Assembly (NCBI GenBank): GCA_018449595.1
Contig: JAAVUU010000004.1
Location: forward strand, 248,001 to 312,000
Direction: 5' to 3'
DNA from: Rhizobiales bacterium dw_265
Lineage (GTDB): Bacteria; Pseudomonadota; Alphaproteobacteria; Micropepsales; Micropepsaceae
Length of the DNA: 64,000 bases
Notes under the pieces: model-generated
Seen by the model: the letters and a program-made list of their open reading frames with translations, nothing else
Database searches by the model: none
Told to the model about the DNA's origin: nothing
Position numbers and translations under genes: made by a program
Shown here: one piece after another, positions 34,085-42,405 of the stretch
Layout: each line of letters opens with the position of its first letter
How positions within the stretch are numbered: the first letter of the stretch is position 1

Positions 34085-35344
34085 CTATTCGCCGTAGGAA
34101 ATCCGCCAGATCTTGCCCTTGTTGGAGTCCGCGACATACAGCGCGCCGTCCGGGCCGACCGCCACGCCCACCGGGCGATAGGCCGCCGTCTTGACGTTCC
34201 TGGCCGCCGCATCCGGTCCCGCGAAGCCGTCGGCGAATTCCACCGGCGTACCCGCCTTGTTGCCCGCAAACGGCACGAACATCACGTCATAGCCGGCATG
34301 GCCGCCCGGCAGGATCGCGCCATCGGCGCCGCCGCCATGCATGGCCAGGAAGGCGCCGCCGCGCCAGGCGCGCGGGAACTGGCTGCCGGTATAGAAGGCC
34401 ATGTCCAGCACCGCCGGCCGCAGCGGCGCGAAGGCCGCCACCGGCGTCGCGTACTTGCCGCTTTCCACCACCATCTTGCCGTCGCCGCCATAGTCGGGCG
34501 CCAGCAGGCGCGTCTTGCGCACGCCGTCCCAATAGGTATAGGGCCAGCCCATGTCGGTGCCCCGCGTGATGCGGAACATCTCGTCGGCGATGGCATCGTC
34601 ATCGGCCGGGGTCAAAAGTTCGGGCCAGGTCTTGGCGGTGGCGTCGCGGCCATGCCAGGCGCCGTACAGCGCATCGCCGCCGCGCCAGTCCATCGCGCTC
34701 ATGTTGCGGATGCCGGTGGCGAAATGTTCGCCATCGGCCAGCGTCTGCGCCGGCTTGGAGTCGCTGAAGCGCCAGATGCCGCCCTTTGTCTCCAGCAACG
34801 GACAGGGCTTGAGCCCCTTGGGCTTGGCGTCTTTCGGCGTCGCCGGATCGGGGCAGTTGCTGGCGCCGCCGCCGCCGTCAATGCCGACATAGATGTTGCC
34901 CTTGCCGTCAAAGGCCAGCGGATGGTTGGTGGCGGCCAGGCCGTCCACGACCAGTTCCGGCGCGGCGGCGGGCACCAGCGCATCATCCAGCGTGAAGCGA
35001 TAAACCCCGGTGCCCGACGCGGCATACAGCGCACCCTTGTAGATGCGGATGCCGGTGCCCTGGTCCGCCGTGCCGACTCCGAAATGCTCGGTCGCGACCG
35101 GTTTGTGATCCGGCCCCAGGCGTAGCGCCACAATGCCGGCCGACGGCTGGTCGCGGCCATGTTTGGTGGAGACATAGATGTCGTTGCCGCGCAGCGCCAG
35201 GTGACGGATGGGCCCCAGCCCCTCTGCCACCACCTGCGCATGAAAGCCCGGCGGCAGGGTCAGGCCATCGGGCTCGGCCGCGAAAGCGGGCACGGCGAAA
35301 ACCGACGCGGCAAAGGCGGCGGCGGTGAGACGTATGCGGATCAT
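34085..35344 (-). CDS. Exported PQQ-dependent sugar dehydrogenase-like protein (sorbosone/glucose dehydrogenase family)
   Basis: A 419-residue periplasmic protein with a signal peptide cut after VPAFA. The remainder is a six-bladed propeller of the glucose/sorbosone dehydrogenase family: GPIRHLALRGNDIYVS, NHPLAFDGKGNIYVGIDGGG, FATGIRNMSAMDW and YRPVGVAVGPDGALYVAD repeat the blade pattern. Family members oxidise aldoses or related sugars using PQQ. No pqq biosynthesis genes are in this window, and family membership does not prove PQQ use. Confidence 0.83.
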   Translation of the reverse strand: MIRIRLTAAAFAASVFAVPAFAAEPDGLTLPPGFHAQVVAEGLGPIRHLALRGNDIYVSTKHGRDQPSAGIVALRLGPDHKPVATEHFGVGTADQGTGIRIYKGALYAASGTGVYRFTLDDALVPAAAPELVVDGLAATNHPLAFDGKGNIYVGIDGGGGASNCPDPATPKDAKPKGLKPCPLLETKGGIWRFSDSKPAQTLADGEHFATGIRNMSAMDWRGGDALYGAWHGRDATAKTWPELLTPADDDAIADEMFRITRGTDMGWPYTYWDGVRKTRLLAPDYGGDGKMVVESGKYATPVAAFAPLRPAVLDMAFYTGSQFPRAWRGGAFLAMHGGGADGAILPGGHAGYDVMFVPFAGNKAGTPVEFADGFAGPDAAARNVKTAAYRPVGVAVGPDGALYVADSNKGKIWRISYGE

Positions 35345-35395
35345 CTGTTTCCCCCTGTGTTTTGCGGCAACGCTAGCGCCCGGCCTGCGGGAAGT

Positions 35396-36307
35396 CTACC
35401 GGCCCCGGGGATGGGCCTTGGAATAAGTCTCCAGCAATTGCGTGGTCTCGATGGCGGTATAGATCTGCGTCGTGGACAGCGAGGCATGGCCCAGCAGTTC
35501 CTGCACCGAACGCAGGTCGCCGCCACCCTGCAATATGTGCGTCGCGAAGGAATGGCGCATGGCATGCGGCGTCGCCCGTTCCGGCAGGCCAAGCCGCCCG
35601 CGCAGCTTCTGCATCAGGGCCTGCGCCTCGCGCGGGCTCATGGCGAGGCCGCGCCGCGACAGAAACAGCGGTGTGGCTGGCGCACCGCTGAACGGAATCT
35701 GCGCCGCGTAATCCGCCAGCGCCGCGGCGACCAGCGCCAGCACCGGCACGCTGCGCTCCTTAAGGCCCTTGCCGATCACCGTCAGCGTGGTGCCCAACGG
35801 CACGTCACCGCGCTTCAGGCCCAGCGCCTCGGAAATACGCAGACCCGCGCCATACAGCAAGGTCAGCAGCGCCACGTCACGCGCCCCCAGCCATTCGACC
35901 TTGTGTTCGCCCGCTTCCTCGATGGCGCGCGCCGCATCCTCCACCGACAAAGGGCGCGGCAGGCGGCGGCGCACCCGTGGGGTGCGGATGGAACGGGCGG
36001 CGGCATTTTCCAGCACGCCTTCTTTCGCCAGGAATTTGTAGAAGCTGCGCACCGCCGCCAGCGCCCGCTGCACCCCGCCCGCACCCAAGCCTTCCGAGCG
36101 GCGCGACGTGATAAAGGCGCGGATATCGGCGGGCGTCAGCTTCGCCAGCGCGCGCTCGGTCATCGCGCCGCCGGTATGGCCGGCCTGGAAGCCGATAAAG
36201 CGCGCCACGTCGTCGCCATAGGCGCGCAAGGTGTGGGGCGAGGCGCGGCGTTCATGCGCCAGCGCCGCCAGCCAGTTCTTGCGAAGTGCGTCCGCCCCTT
36301 CGGCCAC
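35396..36307 (-). CDS. xerC: Tyrosine recombinase XerC
   Basis: A 303-residue site-specific recombinase that, with XerD, resolves chromosome dimers at dif. I start it at GTG 36307, one base after the fsa stop, with AAGGGA (the end of fsa) as ribosome site. A SAM-like N-terminal core-binding domain is followed by the catalytic domain with Arg (GAGLRISEAL), Lys (IGKGLKER), His-X-X-Arg (HAMRHSF), His (LLGHASLSTTQIYT) and the nucleophile Tyr in the last. Normal length. It is in an operon with fsa and is not next to any integrated element, consistent with the housekeeping XerC. Confidence 0.9.
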   Translation of the reverse strand: MAEGADALRKNWLAALAHERRASPHTLRAYGDDVARFIGFQAGHTGGAMTERALAKLTPADIRAFITSRRSEGLGAGGVQRALAAVRSFYKFLAKEGVLENAAARSIRTPRVRRRLPRPLSVEDAARAIEEAGEHKVEWLGARDVALLTLLYGAGLRISEALGLKRGDVPLGTTLTVIGKGLKERSVPVLALVAAALADYAAQIPFSGAPATPLFLSRRGLAMSPREAQALMQKLRGRLGLPERATPHAMRHSFATHILQGGGDLRSVQELLGHASLSTTQIYTAIETTQLLETYSKAHPRGR

Positions 36308-36308
36308 G

Positions 36309-36965
36309 TTATCCCTTGATGACCACACCGGCCTTTTTGGCATCGGCCTCGAACGCCGCCAGGCCCTTGTCGGTCAGCGGATGGTTCAACAGCGCCTTGA
36401 ACACCGACGCCGGGATGGTGGCGACATCGGCTCCGGCCAGGGCGCTTTCGCGCACATGCTGCACATGGCGCACCGACGCGGCCAGGATTTCTGTCTTGAA
36501 GTTGTAATTGTCGTACAGGGTTCTGATGTCATGGATCAGCCCGATGCCGTCTTCGCCCATATCGTCCACCCGGCCGATGAAGGGCGAGATGAAACTCGCG
36601 CCGGCCTTGGCCGCCATCATCGCCTGGACGGGCGAGAAGCACAGCGTGACATTGACCATGGTGCCCTGATCGGACAGCGTCTTGCAGGCTTTCAGCCCCG
36701 GCCAGGTCAGCGGCACCTTCACCGCGATGTTCTTGGCGATCTTGGTGAAGATGGCCGCCTGCTGGATCATGCCGTCATAATCCATCGCCAGCACTTCGGC
36801 GCTGACCGCGCCCGGCACGATGGAACAGATTTCCCTCAGCGATTCGACATAGTCGCGGCCCGTCTTGGCGGCCAGCGAGGGATTGGTGGTGACGCCGTCC
36901 ACCAGGCCGCTGGCGGCATATTCGCGGATTTCCGCCACATCGGCGGTGTCGAGGAAGATTTTCAT
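36309..36965 (-). CDS. fsa: Fructose-6-phosphate aldolase / small transaldolase
   Basis: A 218-residue cytoplasmic aldolase of the small transaldolase (FSA/TalC) family. [16 protein letters not shown], then GVTTNPSL, and the Schiff-base Lys83 in [12 protein letters not shown] identify it. Members act either as transaldolase in the pentose phosphate pathway or as fructose-6-phosphate aldolase; sequence alone does not decide, and bacterial annotation usually says transaldolase. Followed at once by xerC. Confidence 0.9.
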   Translation of the reverse strand: MKIFLDTADVAEIREYAASGLVDGVTTNPSLAAKTGRDYVESLREICSIVPGAVSAEVLAMDYDGMIQQAAIFTKIAKNIAVKVPLTWPGLKACKTLSDQGTMVNVTLCFSPVQAMMAAKAGASFISPFIGRVDDMGEDGIGLIHDIRTLYDNYNFKTEILAASVRHVQHVRESALAGADVATIPASVFKALLNHPLTDKGLAAFEADAKKAGVVIKG

Positions 36966-37039
36966 AATAGGGTCCTGACCTTATTTATTGACCTTGGAAT
37001 GGGGCGGCGCGAAGTGTAGCCCATGACCCATCTTACTCC

Positions 37040-39268
37040 ATGATAAGAGCTCGTATAAACCCCGCGCCACCTCCTGAAATCCTGGAAAAGCCGGTGGTGG
37101 GCGTGTTGCTGCCGCTGCCCTTGGCGGGGGCCTATGACTACAAGCTGCCTGCCGGTTGTAACGCCGCGCGGGGGGCGCTGGTTGCCGCGCCGCTGGGGAA
37201 CCGCGCGGTGCTGGGCGTGGTCTGGGGCACCGCCGAAGGCACGGTGGGCGACAACCGGCTGAAGATCGCGGAACCCTTGGAAGGCGCGCCCGCGCTGCCC
37301 GCGAAACTGTGCGACTTTGTGGACTGGGTGGCGGATTACACGCTCAACCCGCCGGGGGCGATCCTGGCCATGGCGCTGCGCTCGCGCGGCGCGTTTGAAC
37401 CGGAGACGATGCGTATCGCCTATGTGCGCGGGCCGGTGACACCGCCCCGCATGAGCGCGGCACGGCAACGCGCGCTGGAGGTGGCAGCGGACGGACTGGC
37501 GCGCAGTGTTTCGGGACTGGCGGAAGACGCCAATGTCAGCGCGGCCGTGGTGCGCGGCCTGATCGGCGCGGACGCGCTGGTGCCGACGCAATTGCCGGAA
37601 TTCCCGCCATTCCAGATGCCCGATGCGGCATTTGCAGTGCCGCAGCTGAATGGCGACCAGGCGCTGGCGGCACAAGCCCTGCGCGACGCGGTGGCGGCCA
37701 AAAGATTCTCGGCGCATCTGCTGGATGGCGTCACCGGCTCGGGCAAGACCGAAGTCTATTTCGAGGCGGTGGCGGCGGCGCTGCGCCAGAACCGGCAGGT
37801 GCTGATCCTGTTGCCGGAAATCGCATTGACGATGCAGTTCCTGGAGCGCTTCGCGGCGCGTTTCGGCGTGCGGCCGGCGGAATGGCACAGCGACCTGTCG
37901 CAGAAGGAACGCCGCCGCACCTATCGGGCCGTGATGCGGGGCGAGGCGCGGGTGATCGTGGGGGCGCGGTCGTCGCTGTTCCTGCCGTTCTCCGATCTGG
38001 GCCTGGTGATCGTGGACGAGGAACACGAGCAGGCCTTCAAGCAGCAGGACGGCGCCATCTATCATGCCCGCGACATGGCGGTGGTGCGGGCGCGAATCGA
38101 GGATTGCCCGGTGGTGCTGGCCAGCGCCACGCCGTCGCTGGAAAGTTTCGTCAATGCCACCAGCGGGCGCTACGCGCATCTCAAACTGGCGTCGCGGCAT
38201 GGCGTGGCGGAAATGCCCAGCGTGCAATTGATTGATCTGCGACATGAACGCGATCCGGTTGATGCCGAACACAAGGCGCAATGGCTGTCGCCACCGTTGC
38301 GCGCAGCCCTGGAACGGACGCTGGGCGCGGGCGAGCAGGCAATGCTGTTCCTCAACCGCCGGGGCTATGCGCCGCTGACCCTGTGCGAGGCCTGCGGCCA
38401 CAAATTCACCTGCCCGCATTGCTCGGCCTGGCTGGTGGAACACAAATACAAAAGGCGGCTGGCCTGCCATCAATGCGGCTATGAGATGGCGATGCCGACC
38501 GAGTGTCCGCAATGCCATGAAAGCGGCACGCTGATTGCCTGCGGTCCCGGCGTGGAGCGGGTGGCGGAGGAATTCGCCGCCTTCTTTCCCCAGGTGCGTT
38601 ATGGCATCGCCTCGTCCGATACCCTGGTACATACCGGGCCCGGCGAGATGCAGGGGCCGCTCAAGCTGTTCGCGCGCGGCGAAATAGACGTGCTGATCGG
38701 CACACAGATTGTGGCGAAGGGTCATCACTTTCCGCAACTGACTCTGGTTGGCGTGGTGGATGCCGACCTGGGCGGCAGCGACGGGGACTTAAGGGCGCGC
38801 GAACGGACGTTCCAGTTGCTGCACCAGGTCTCGGGCCGCGCCGGCCGGGCCGAGAAACCGGGGCTGGTGCTGCTGCAGACCCGCAATCCCGACGATGCGG
38901 TGATGCAGGCCCTGGCGCGCGGCGACCGCGACGGCTTTTACGAACAGGAACGACAGTTCCGCGAAGCCGCCGCCGCCCCGCCGTTCGGGCGGCTGGTGGC
39001 GCTGGTCATCAGCGGCCATGACGGCGAGGCGGTACGCGCCATCGCCCGCCAGCTGGGCAAATCGGCGCCGCCCGCGCGTGACGTGAAAGTATGGGGCCCG
39101 ACACCGGCCTTCTATGCCCTGTTGCGCGGCCAGACGCGCGAACGGCTATTGGTGCAGGCGGCGAAAGGCGTGGATGTGCAAGCCTATCTGAAAGCCTGGC
39201 TCGCCGCCGTCAAAACCCCCGCCGCCGTGCGCGTCGCGGTGGATGTGGACCCGGTGAGTTTTTTCTGA
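37040..39268 (+). CDS. priA: Primosomal replication protein N' (PriA helicase)
   Basis: A 742-residue 3'-5' helicase that restarts stalled replication forks. An N-terminal DNA-binding region (GVLLPLPLAGAYDYKLP) is followed by Walker A DGVTGSGKTEVY, Walker B DEEHE, and the zinc-binding insertion (CEACGHKFTCPHC, CHQCGYEM, CPQC) between the two helicase lobes. The C-terminal lobe holds IGTQIVAKGHHFP and SGRAGRAEKPG. Length normal. Divergent from fsa-xerC. Confidence 0.94.
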   Translation: MIRARINPAPPPEILEKPVVGVLLPLPLAGAYDYKLPAGCNAARGALVAAPLGNRAVLGVVWGTAEGTVGDNRLKIAEPLEGAPALPAKLCDFVDWVADYTLNPPGAILAMALRSRGAFEPETMRIAYVRGPVTPPRMSAARQRALEVAADGLARSVSGLAEDANVSAAVVRGLIGADALVPTQLPEFPPFQMPDAAFAVPQLNGDQALAAQALRDAVAAKRFSAHLLDGVTGSGKTEVYFEAVAAALRQNRQVLILLPEIALTMQFLERFAARFGVRPAEWHSDLSQKERRRTYRAVMRGEARVIVGARSSLFLPFSDLGLVIVDEEHEQAFKQQDGAIYHARDMAVVRARIEDCPVVLASATPSLESFVNATSGRYAHLKLASRHGVAEMPSVQLIDLRHERDPVDAEHKAQWLSPPLRAALERTLGAGEQAMLFLNRRGYAPLTLCEACGHKFTCPHCSAWLVEHKYKRRLACHQCGYEMAMPTECPQCHESGTLIACGPGVERVAEEFAAFFPQVRYGIASSDTLVHTGPGEMQGPLKLFARGEIDVLIGTQIVAKGHHFPQLTLVGVVDADLGGSDGDLRARERTFQLLHQVSGRAGRAEKPGLVLLQTRNPDDAVMQALARGDRDGFYEQERQFREAAAAPPFGRLVALVISGHDGEAVRAIARQLGKSAPPARDVKVWGPTPAFYALLRGQTRERLLVQAAKGVDVQAYLKAWLAAVKTPAAVRVAVDVDPVSFF

Positions 39269-39299
39269 CGCCTCCTACCTTCATACGCTGCTTATGGAG

Positions 39300-40016
39300 T
39301 TACATAAGCTTCCGTCGCCTGAAGATATTCACGTCATCTGAATTTAAATCAAACCATTCGCCATTCTTACGCTTCGCTTCAAATCTTTTATGCCAGTAAG
39401 CTTCGATACCGACTGGGTCATCGGTTCGGATGTGGTGAACGATGCCAGCCTTCTCCGGTAACTGAATTGAAAGCTGGCGTTCGCGCTGCCCGACAGAAAT
39501 ACTGCGCCCTATTTTGTAGTAACGCCCAGACTTAAGTAGATACACGAAACCATCTTCAGAATCTGATCTCGCTTTATGTGACGAAGAGACGTTCTTTTTG
39601 ATCTGCAGATTTTCGCACAAGACAATAACGTCTTCATGGCCGTCATGAGTTTCGCAATACTCTTTTACCTTTGAAAGCAGAGTTGTCTTGTTTCCCAGGC
39701 GCCTAAATGGAGTCCAACTCGGGAAACTATGGTCTGCTTGTCCTTTCATTTTAATCTCAGCATCCACCGGCAGATGACCAATCTCCCTGACTAACGCGAT
39801 GTATTTTTCAATCAGAAAGTCTTCGTTATAACTTTCGGTCCATTGGTTCGGCTTGAAGCCCGCTTCGCGCAAAGCGTCTCCCCATCGTGCCCAGTACTTT
39901 CCGCGCCATTCATGCTGGCGGACACCTGTTTCTGAATGAAAGAGCTTCTCTCCTGGCGGCACTCCGTTGGAAGCCGCTAGTCGCCGAATCTCGGTTAGAA
40001 TCCCGTCTTTGGTCAT
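39300..40016 (-). CDS. GIY-YIG-type nuclease-domain protein with homing-endonuclease-like repeats
   Basis: A 238-residue protein. Residues about 155-232 (GFVYLLKSGRYYKIGRS, IEAYWHKRFEAKRKNGEWF) match the MUG113/T5orf172 branch of the GIY-YIG fold. Residues about 1-110 look like two copies of a homing-endonuclease-associated repeat (WRGKYWARWGDALREAGFKP; FPSWTPFRRLGNKT). The gene is visibly richer in A/T than all its neighbours, a sign of recent acquisition. Proteins like this may be mobile or defence-linked nucleases; activity is inferred from fold only. No partner gene is adjacent. Confidence 0.72.
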   Translation of the reverse strand: MTKDGILTEIRRLAASNGVPPGEKLFHSETGVRQHEWRGKYWARWGDALREAGFKPNQWTESYNEDFLIEKYIALVREIGHLPVDAEIKMKGQADHSFPSWTPFRRLGNKTTLLSKVKEYCETHDGHEDVIVLCENLQIKKNVSSSHKARSDSEDGFVYLLKSGRYYKIGRSISVGQRERQLSIQLPEKAGIVHHIRTDDPVGIEAYWHKRFEAKRKNGEWFDLNSDDVNIFRRRKLM

Positions 40017-40067
40017 TTGAACTCCGCTGATTCGACTCTATCAGCAGTTGAAACTGCGGAACAACGG

Positions 40068-40093
40068 ATGGCCGGGTCAAGCCCGGCCATGAC
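40068..40093. repeat. 26-bp palindrome, family A short copy
   Basis: Arms ATGGCCGGG and CCCGGCCAT around TCAAG, followed by GAC. Identical to the copy at 54276-54301 and sharing its core with the long family A palindromes. It lies between leuC and the GIY-YIG gene. Confidence 0.85.
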
Positions 40094-40206
40094 AAATTTG
40101 GGATTAGGCGCGGTGGATTTTGTGGCGTGAGCAGGAGCGCCGAGCGACGTGTACAAGCCGTACACGAGCGATAGCGCGACGAACTCACGACGCAAAAGAC
40201 GCGCGC

Positions 40207-41616
40207 CTAAAGCGTCCGCACGTCCGTCAGGTGCCCCGTTACCGCCGCCGCCGCCGCCATTGCGGGCGAGACAAGATGGGTGCGCCCGCCGCGGCCCTGG
40301 CGGCCTTCGAAGTTGCGGTTGCTGGTCGAGGCGCAGCGTTCGCCTTCCTTCAGCTTGTCGGCATTCATGGCGAGGCACATGGAGCAGCCCGGATCGCGCC
40401 ATTCGAAACCGGCCTCCAGGAACACCTTGTCCAGTCCCTCTTCCTCGGCCTGTTCCTTCACCAGCCCCGAGCCCGGCACCACGATGGCATTGACGCCCTC
40501 GGCCACGCGTCTGCCGCGCGCGATGACGGCGGCGGCGCGCAGGTCTTCGATGCGGCCGTTGGTGCAGGACCCGATGAAGACATGATCCACCTTGATGTCG
40601 GTCAGCTTCATGTTGGCGGTCAGGCCCATATAGTCCAGCGCCCGGGTCGCGGCGGCGCGGTGATGTTCTTCCTTCATCGCCGCCGGGTCCGGCACGGTGG
40701 CGGTGATGGGCAGCGCCTGCTCCGGCGAGGTGCCCCAGGTGACCATCGGCACGATATCGCGCGCATCCAGCACCACTTCGGCATCGAACACCGCGTCATC
40801 GTCGGACTTCAGGGTCTTCCAGTACATCGCGGCAGCCTCGAAGGCGGCGGCCTTGGGGGCGCGCGGCTTGCCCTTGACATAGTTCAGGGTAGTGTCGTCC
40901 ACCGCGATCAGCCCGGCCCGCGCCCCGCCCTCGATGGTCAGGTTGCACAGGGTCATGCGGCCTTCCATCGACAGGCTGCGCACCGCCTCGCCGGCATATT
41001 CGATGACATAGCCGGTGCCGCCGGCGGTGCCGATCCTGGCGATCACCGCCAGGGCAATGTCCTTGGCGGTCACGCCATCCGGCAGCGTGCCGTTGACCGT
41101 CACGCGCATATTCTTGGAGTGCTGGGCGCGCAGGGTCTGGGTGGCCAGCACATGCTCGACCTCCGAGGTGCCGATGCCGAAGGCCAGCGCACCGAACGCG
41201 CCATGGGTCGAGGTATGGCTGTCGCCGCAGACGATGGTGGCGCCCGGCAGGGTCCAGCCCTGCTCCGGCCCGATGATATGCACGATGCCGGCGCGGATAT
41301 CGTCCATGGCGAAATATTCGACGCCGAAGTCGGTGGTGTTGCGGATCAGGGCTTCGACCTGGGCGCGGCTTTCCGGCTCGGTGATGCCCTGGTCGCGGTC
41401 CTTGGTCGGCACATTATGGTCGGCCACCGCCAGGGTCAGGTCGGGGCGGCGCACCTTGCGGCCCGCCAGGCGCAGGCCCTCAAAGGCCTGGGGGCTGGTC
41501 ACTTCATGCACCAGGTGCCGGTCGATATAGAGAACGGGGGTCTCGCCGGGGGGAGCGTCCACCAGATGGGCGTCCCAGATCTTGTCGTACAGCGTCTTTG
41601 ATGATTCTCGGGCCAT
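40207..41616 (-). CDS. leuC: 3-isopropylmalate dehydratase large subunit
   Basis: A 469-residue aconitase-family subunit that, with LeuD, isomerises 2- to 3-isopropylmalate in leucine synthesis. [20 protein letters not shown] at the active site and the [4Fe-4S] cysteines ([11 protein letters not shown] and [10 protein letters not shown]) are intact, with [17 protein letters not shown] near the end. Normal length. leuD and leuB are not next to it, so the leucine genes are split in this genome. Confidence 0.95.
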   Translation of the reverse strand: MARESSKTLYDKIWDAHLVDAPPGETPVLYIDRHLVHEVTSPQAFEGLRLAGRKVRRPDLTLAVADHNVPTKDRDQGITEPESRAQVEALIRNTTDFGVEYFAMDDIRAGIVHIIGPEQGWTLPGATIVCGDSHTSTHGAFGALAFGIGTSEVEHVLATQTLRAQHSKNMRVTVNGTLPDGVTAKDIALAVIARIGTAGGTGYVIEYAGEAVRSLSMEGRMTLCNLTIEGGARAGLIAVDDTTLNYVKGKPRAPKAAAFEAAAMYWKTLKSDDDAVFDAEVVLDARDIVPMVTWGTSPEQALPITATVPDPAAMKEEHHRAAATRALDYMGLTANMKLTDIKVDHVFIGSCTNGRIEDLRAAAVIARGRRVAEGVNAIVVPGSGLVKEQAEEEGLDKVFLEAGFEWRDPGCSMCLAMNADKLKEGERCASTSNRNFEGRQGRGGRTHLVSPAMAAAAAVTGHLTDVRTL

Positions 41617-41678
41617 GGCGGTTCTTCTTATGAGGACGGGTATGCGAGGGGCTTACTTATAAGCCGGGGCGGACCAGA

Positions 41679-41870
41679 TCAATGCTGCGAAAAATACAGC
41701 ACGGTCATGATGATAATGATGGCGATGAACTGGGCCAACACCCTGATCCGCATGAGTTTATTGGACCAGGTGGCGGCGGTGTCGCCGCCCTTCCACAGGG
41801 TATAGAGCCCCAGGCACAAGACGCCAAAGACGATCGCCACGGCCACGCCGACAAGCAGCTTTCCGGTCAT
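41679..41870 (-). CDS. HIG1-domain twin-transmembrane protein
   Basis: A 63-residue protein with two membrane helices separated by a short basic loop (WSNKLMRIRVLAQ), matching the HIG1 (hypoxia-induced gene 1) domain, which in mitochondria associates with cytochrome oxidase and in alphaproteobacteria is a common small inner-membrane protein. Role here unknown. It follows the universal stress gene by 18 bases and may be co-transcribed with it. Confidence 0.85.
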   Translation of the reverse strand: MTGKLLVGVAVAIVFGVLCLGLYTLWKGGDTAATWSNKLMRIRVLAQFIAIIIIMTVLYFSQH

Positions 41871-41888
41871 GGGCAGTTTATCGGCCCG

Positions 41889-42350
41889 TCACGCCAAGGC
41901 GTCAATCTGCGCATCGGAGAAGTTTCCGGGCACGATTGTTACGGGGATGGACTGGACCGCCGCGCCGAACATGGAAACCAGCGGGCCGGGGCCCTGCTTG
42001 CCGGTGCCCGAGGCCAGCACCAGGATCGAGATGGCGGGATCGTCCTTCAGCAGTTGGGCCAGGCATTCCGTGGTCAGGCCGTAAGGGATCACCAGTTCCG
42101 GGATGATGCCCGACAGCTCATTCACCAGCCTGGCGGCCTCGTGCAGCATGGCTTCGGCCTCGGCATGGGCCTCGTCGCGCATGATCTCCTCCACCCCCTT
42201 CCATTGCTGGAAGTCGGGCGGGGTGGCGGCGCACATCAAAGTGACCCGGCCCTGGGTATGCTGGGCGCGGCGGGTGGCGAAACGCAGCGCCACCCTGTGC
42301 TCGGGCGTCTTGTCAACGACGACCAGGAATTTGCGGGGACCGGCGCTCAT
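41889..42350 (-). CDS. Universal stress protein (UspA-like)
   Basis: A 153-residue UspA-domain protein started at ATG 42350. It has the family beta-strand FLVVVDKTPEHRVALRFA and the later SILVLASGTG and VTIVPGN; the usual ATP-binding GxxGxG loop is partly altered (ASGTGKQGPGPLVS). Typically a stress-induced cytoplasmic protein. Upstream of the HIG1 gene and 42 bases after mutS. Confidence 0.82.
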   Translation of the reverse strand: MSAGPRKFLVVVDKTPEHRVALRFATRRAQHTQGRVTLMCAATPPDFQQWKGVEEIMRDEAHAEAEAMLHEAARLVNELSGIIPELVIPYGLTTECLAQLLKDDPAISILVLASGTGKQGPGPLVSMFGAAVQSIPVTIVPGNFSDAQIDALA

Positions 42351-42384
42351 GGACAGAAAGCTAGCGCATCGCTGCCGCCTTTTC

Positions 42385-42405
42385 ACCCTCCCTCAAGGGG
42401 AGGGT
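42385..42405. repeat. Family B palindrome overlapping the mutS stop
   Basis: A 21-bp palindrome (ACCCTCCC / GGGAGGGT with C-A-A centre), the same core as in the repeat at 23066-23197. It covers the last codons and the stop of mutS (stop at 42393), so the repeat itself encodes the MutS tail Leu-Pro-Ser-Pro. Confidence 0.8.

Noticed and set aside
34085..35344. Evidence for PQQ biosynthesis here
   Set aside because: Only the putative user enzyme is present; no pqq genes in the window.
35396..36307. Integrase of a mobile element
   Set aside because: It is XerC-like, in an operon with fsa, and not next to a tRNA or repeats that would mark an island.
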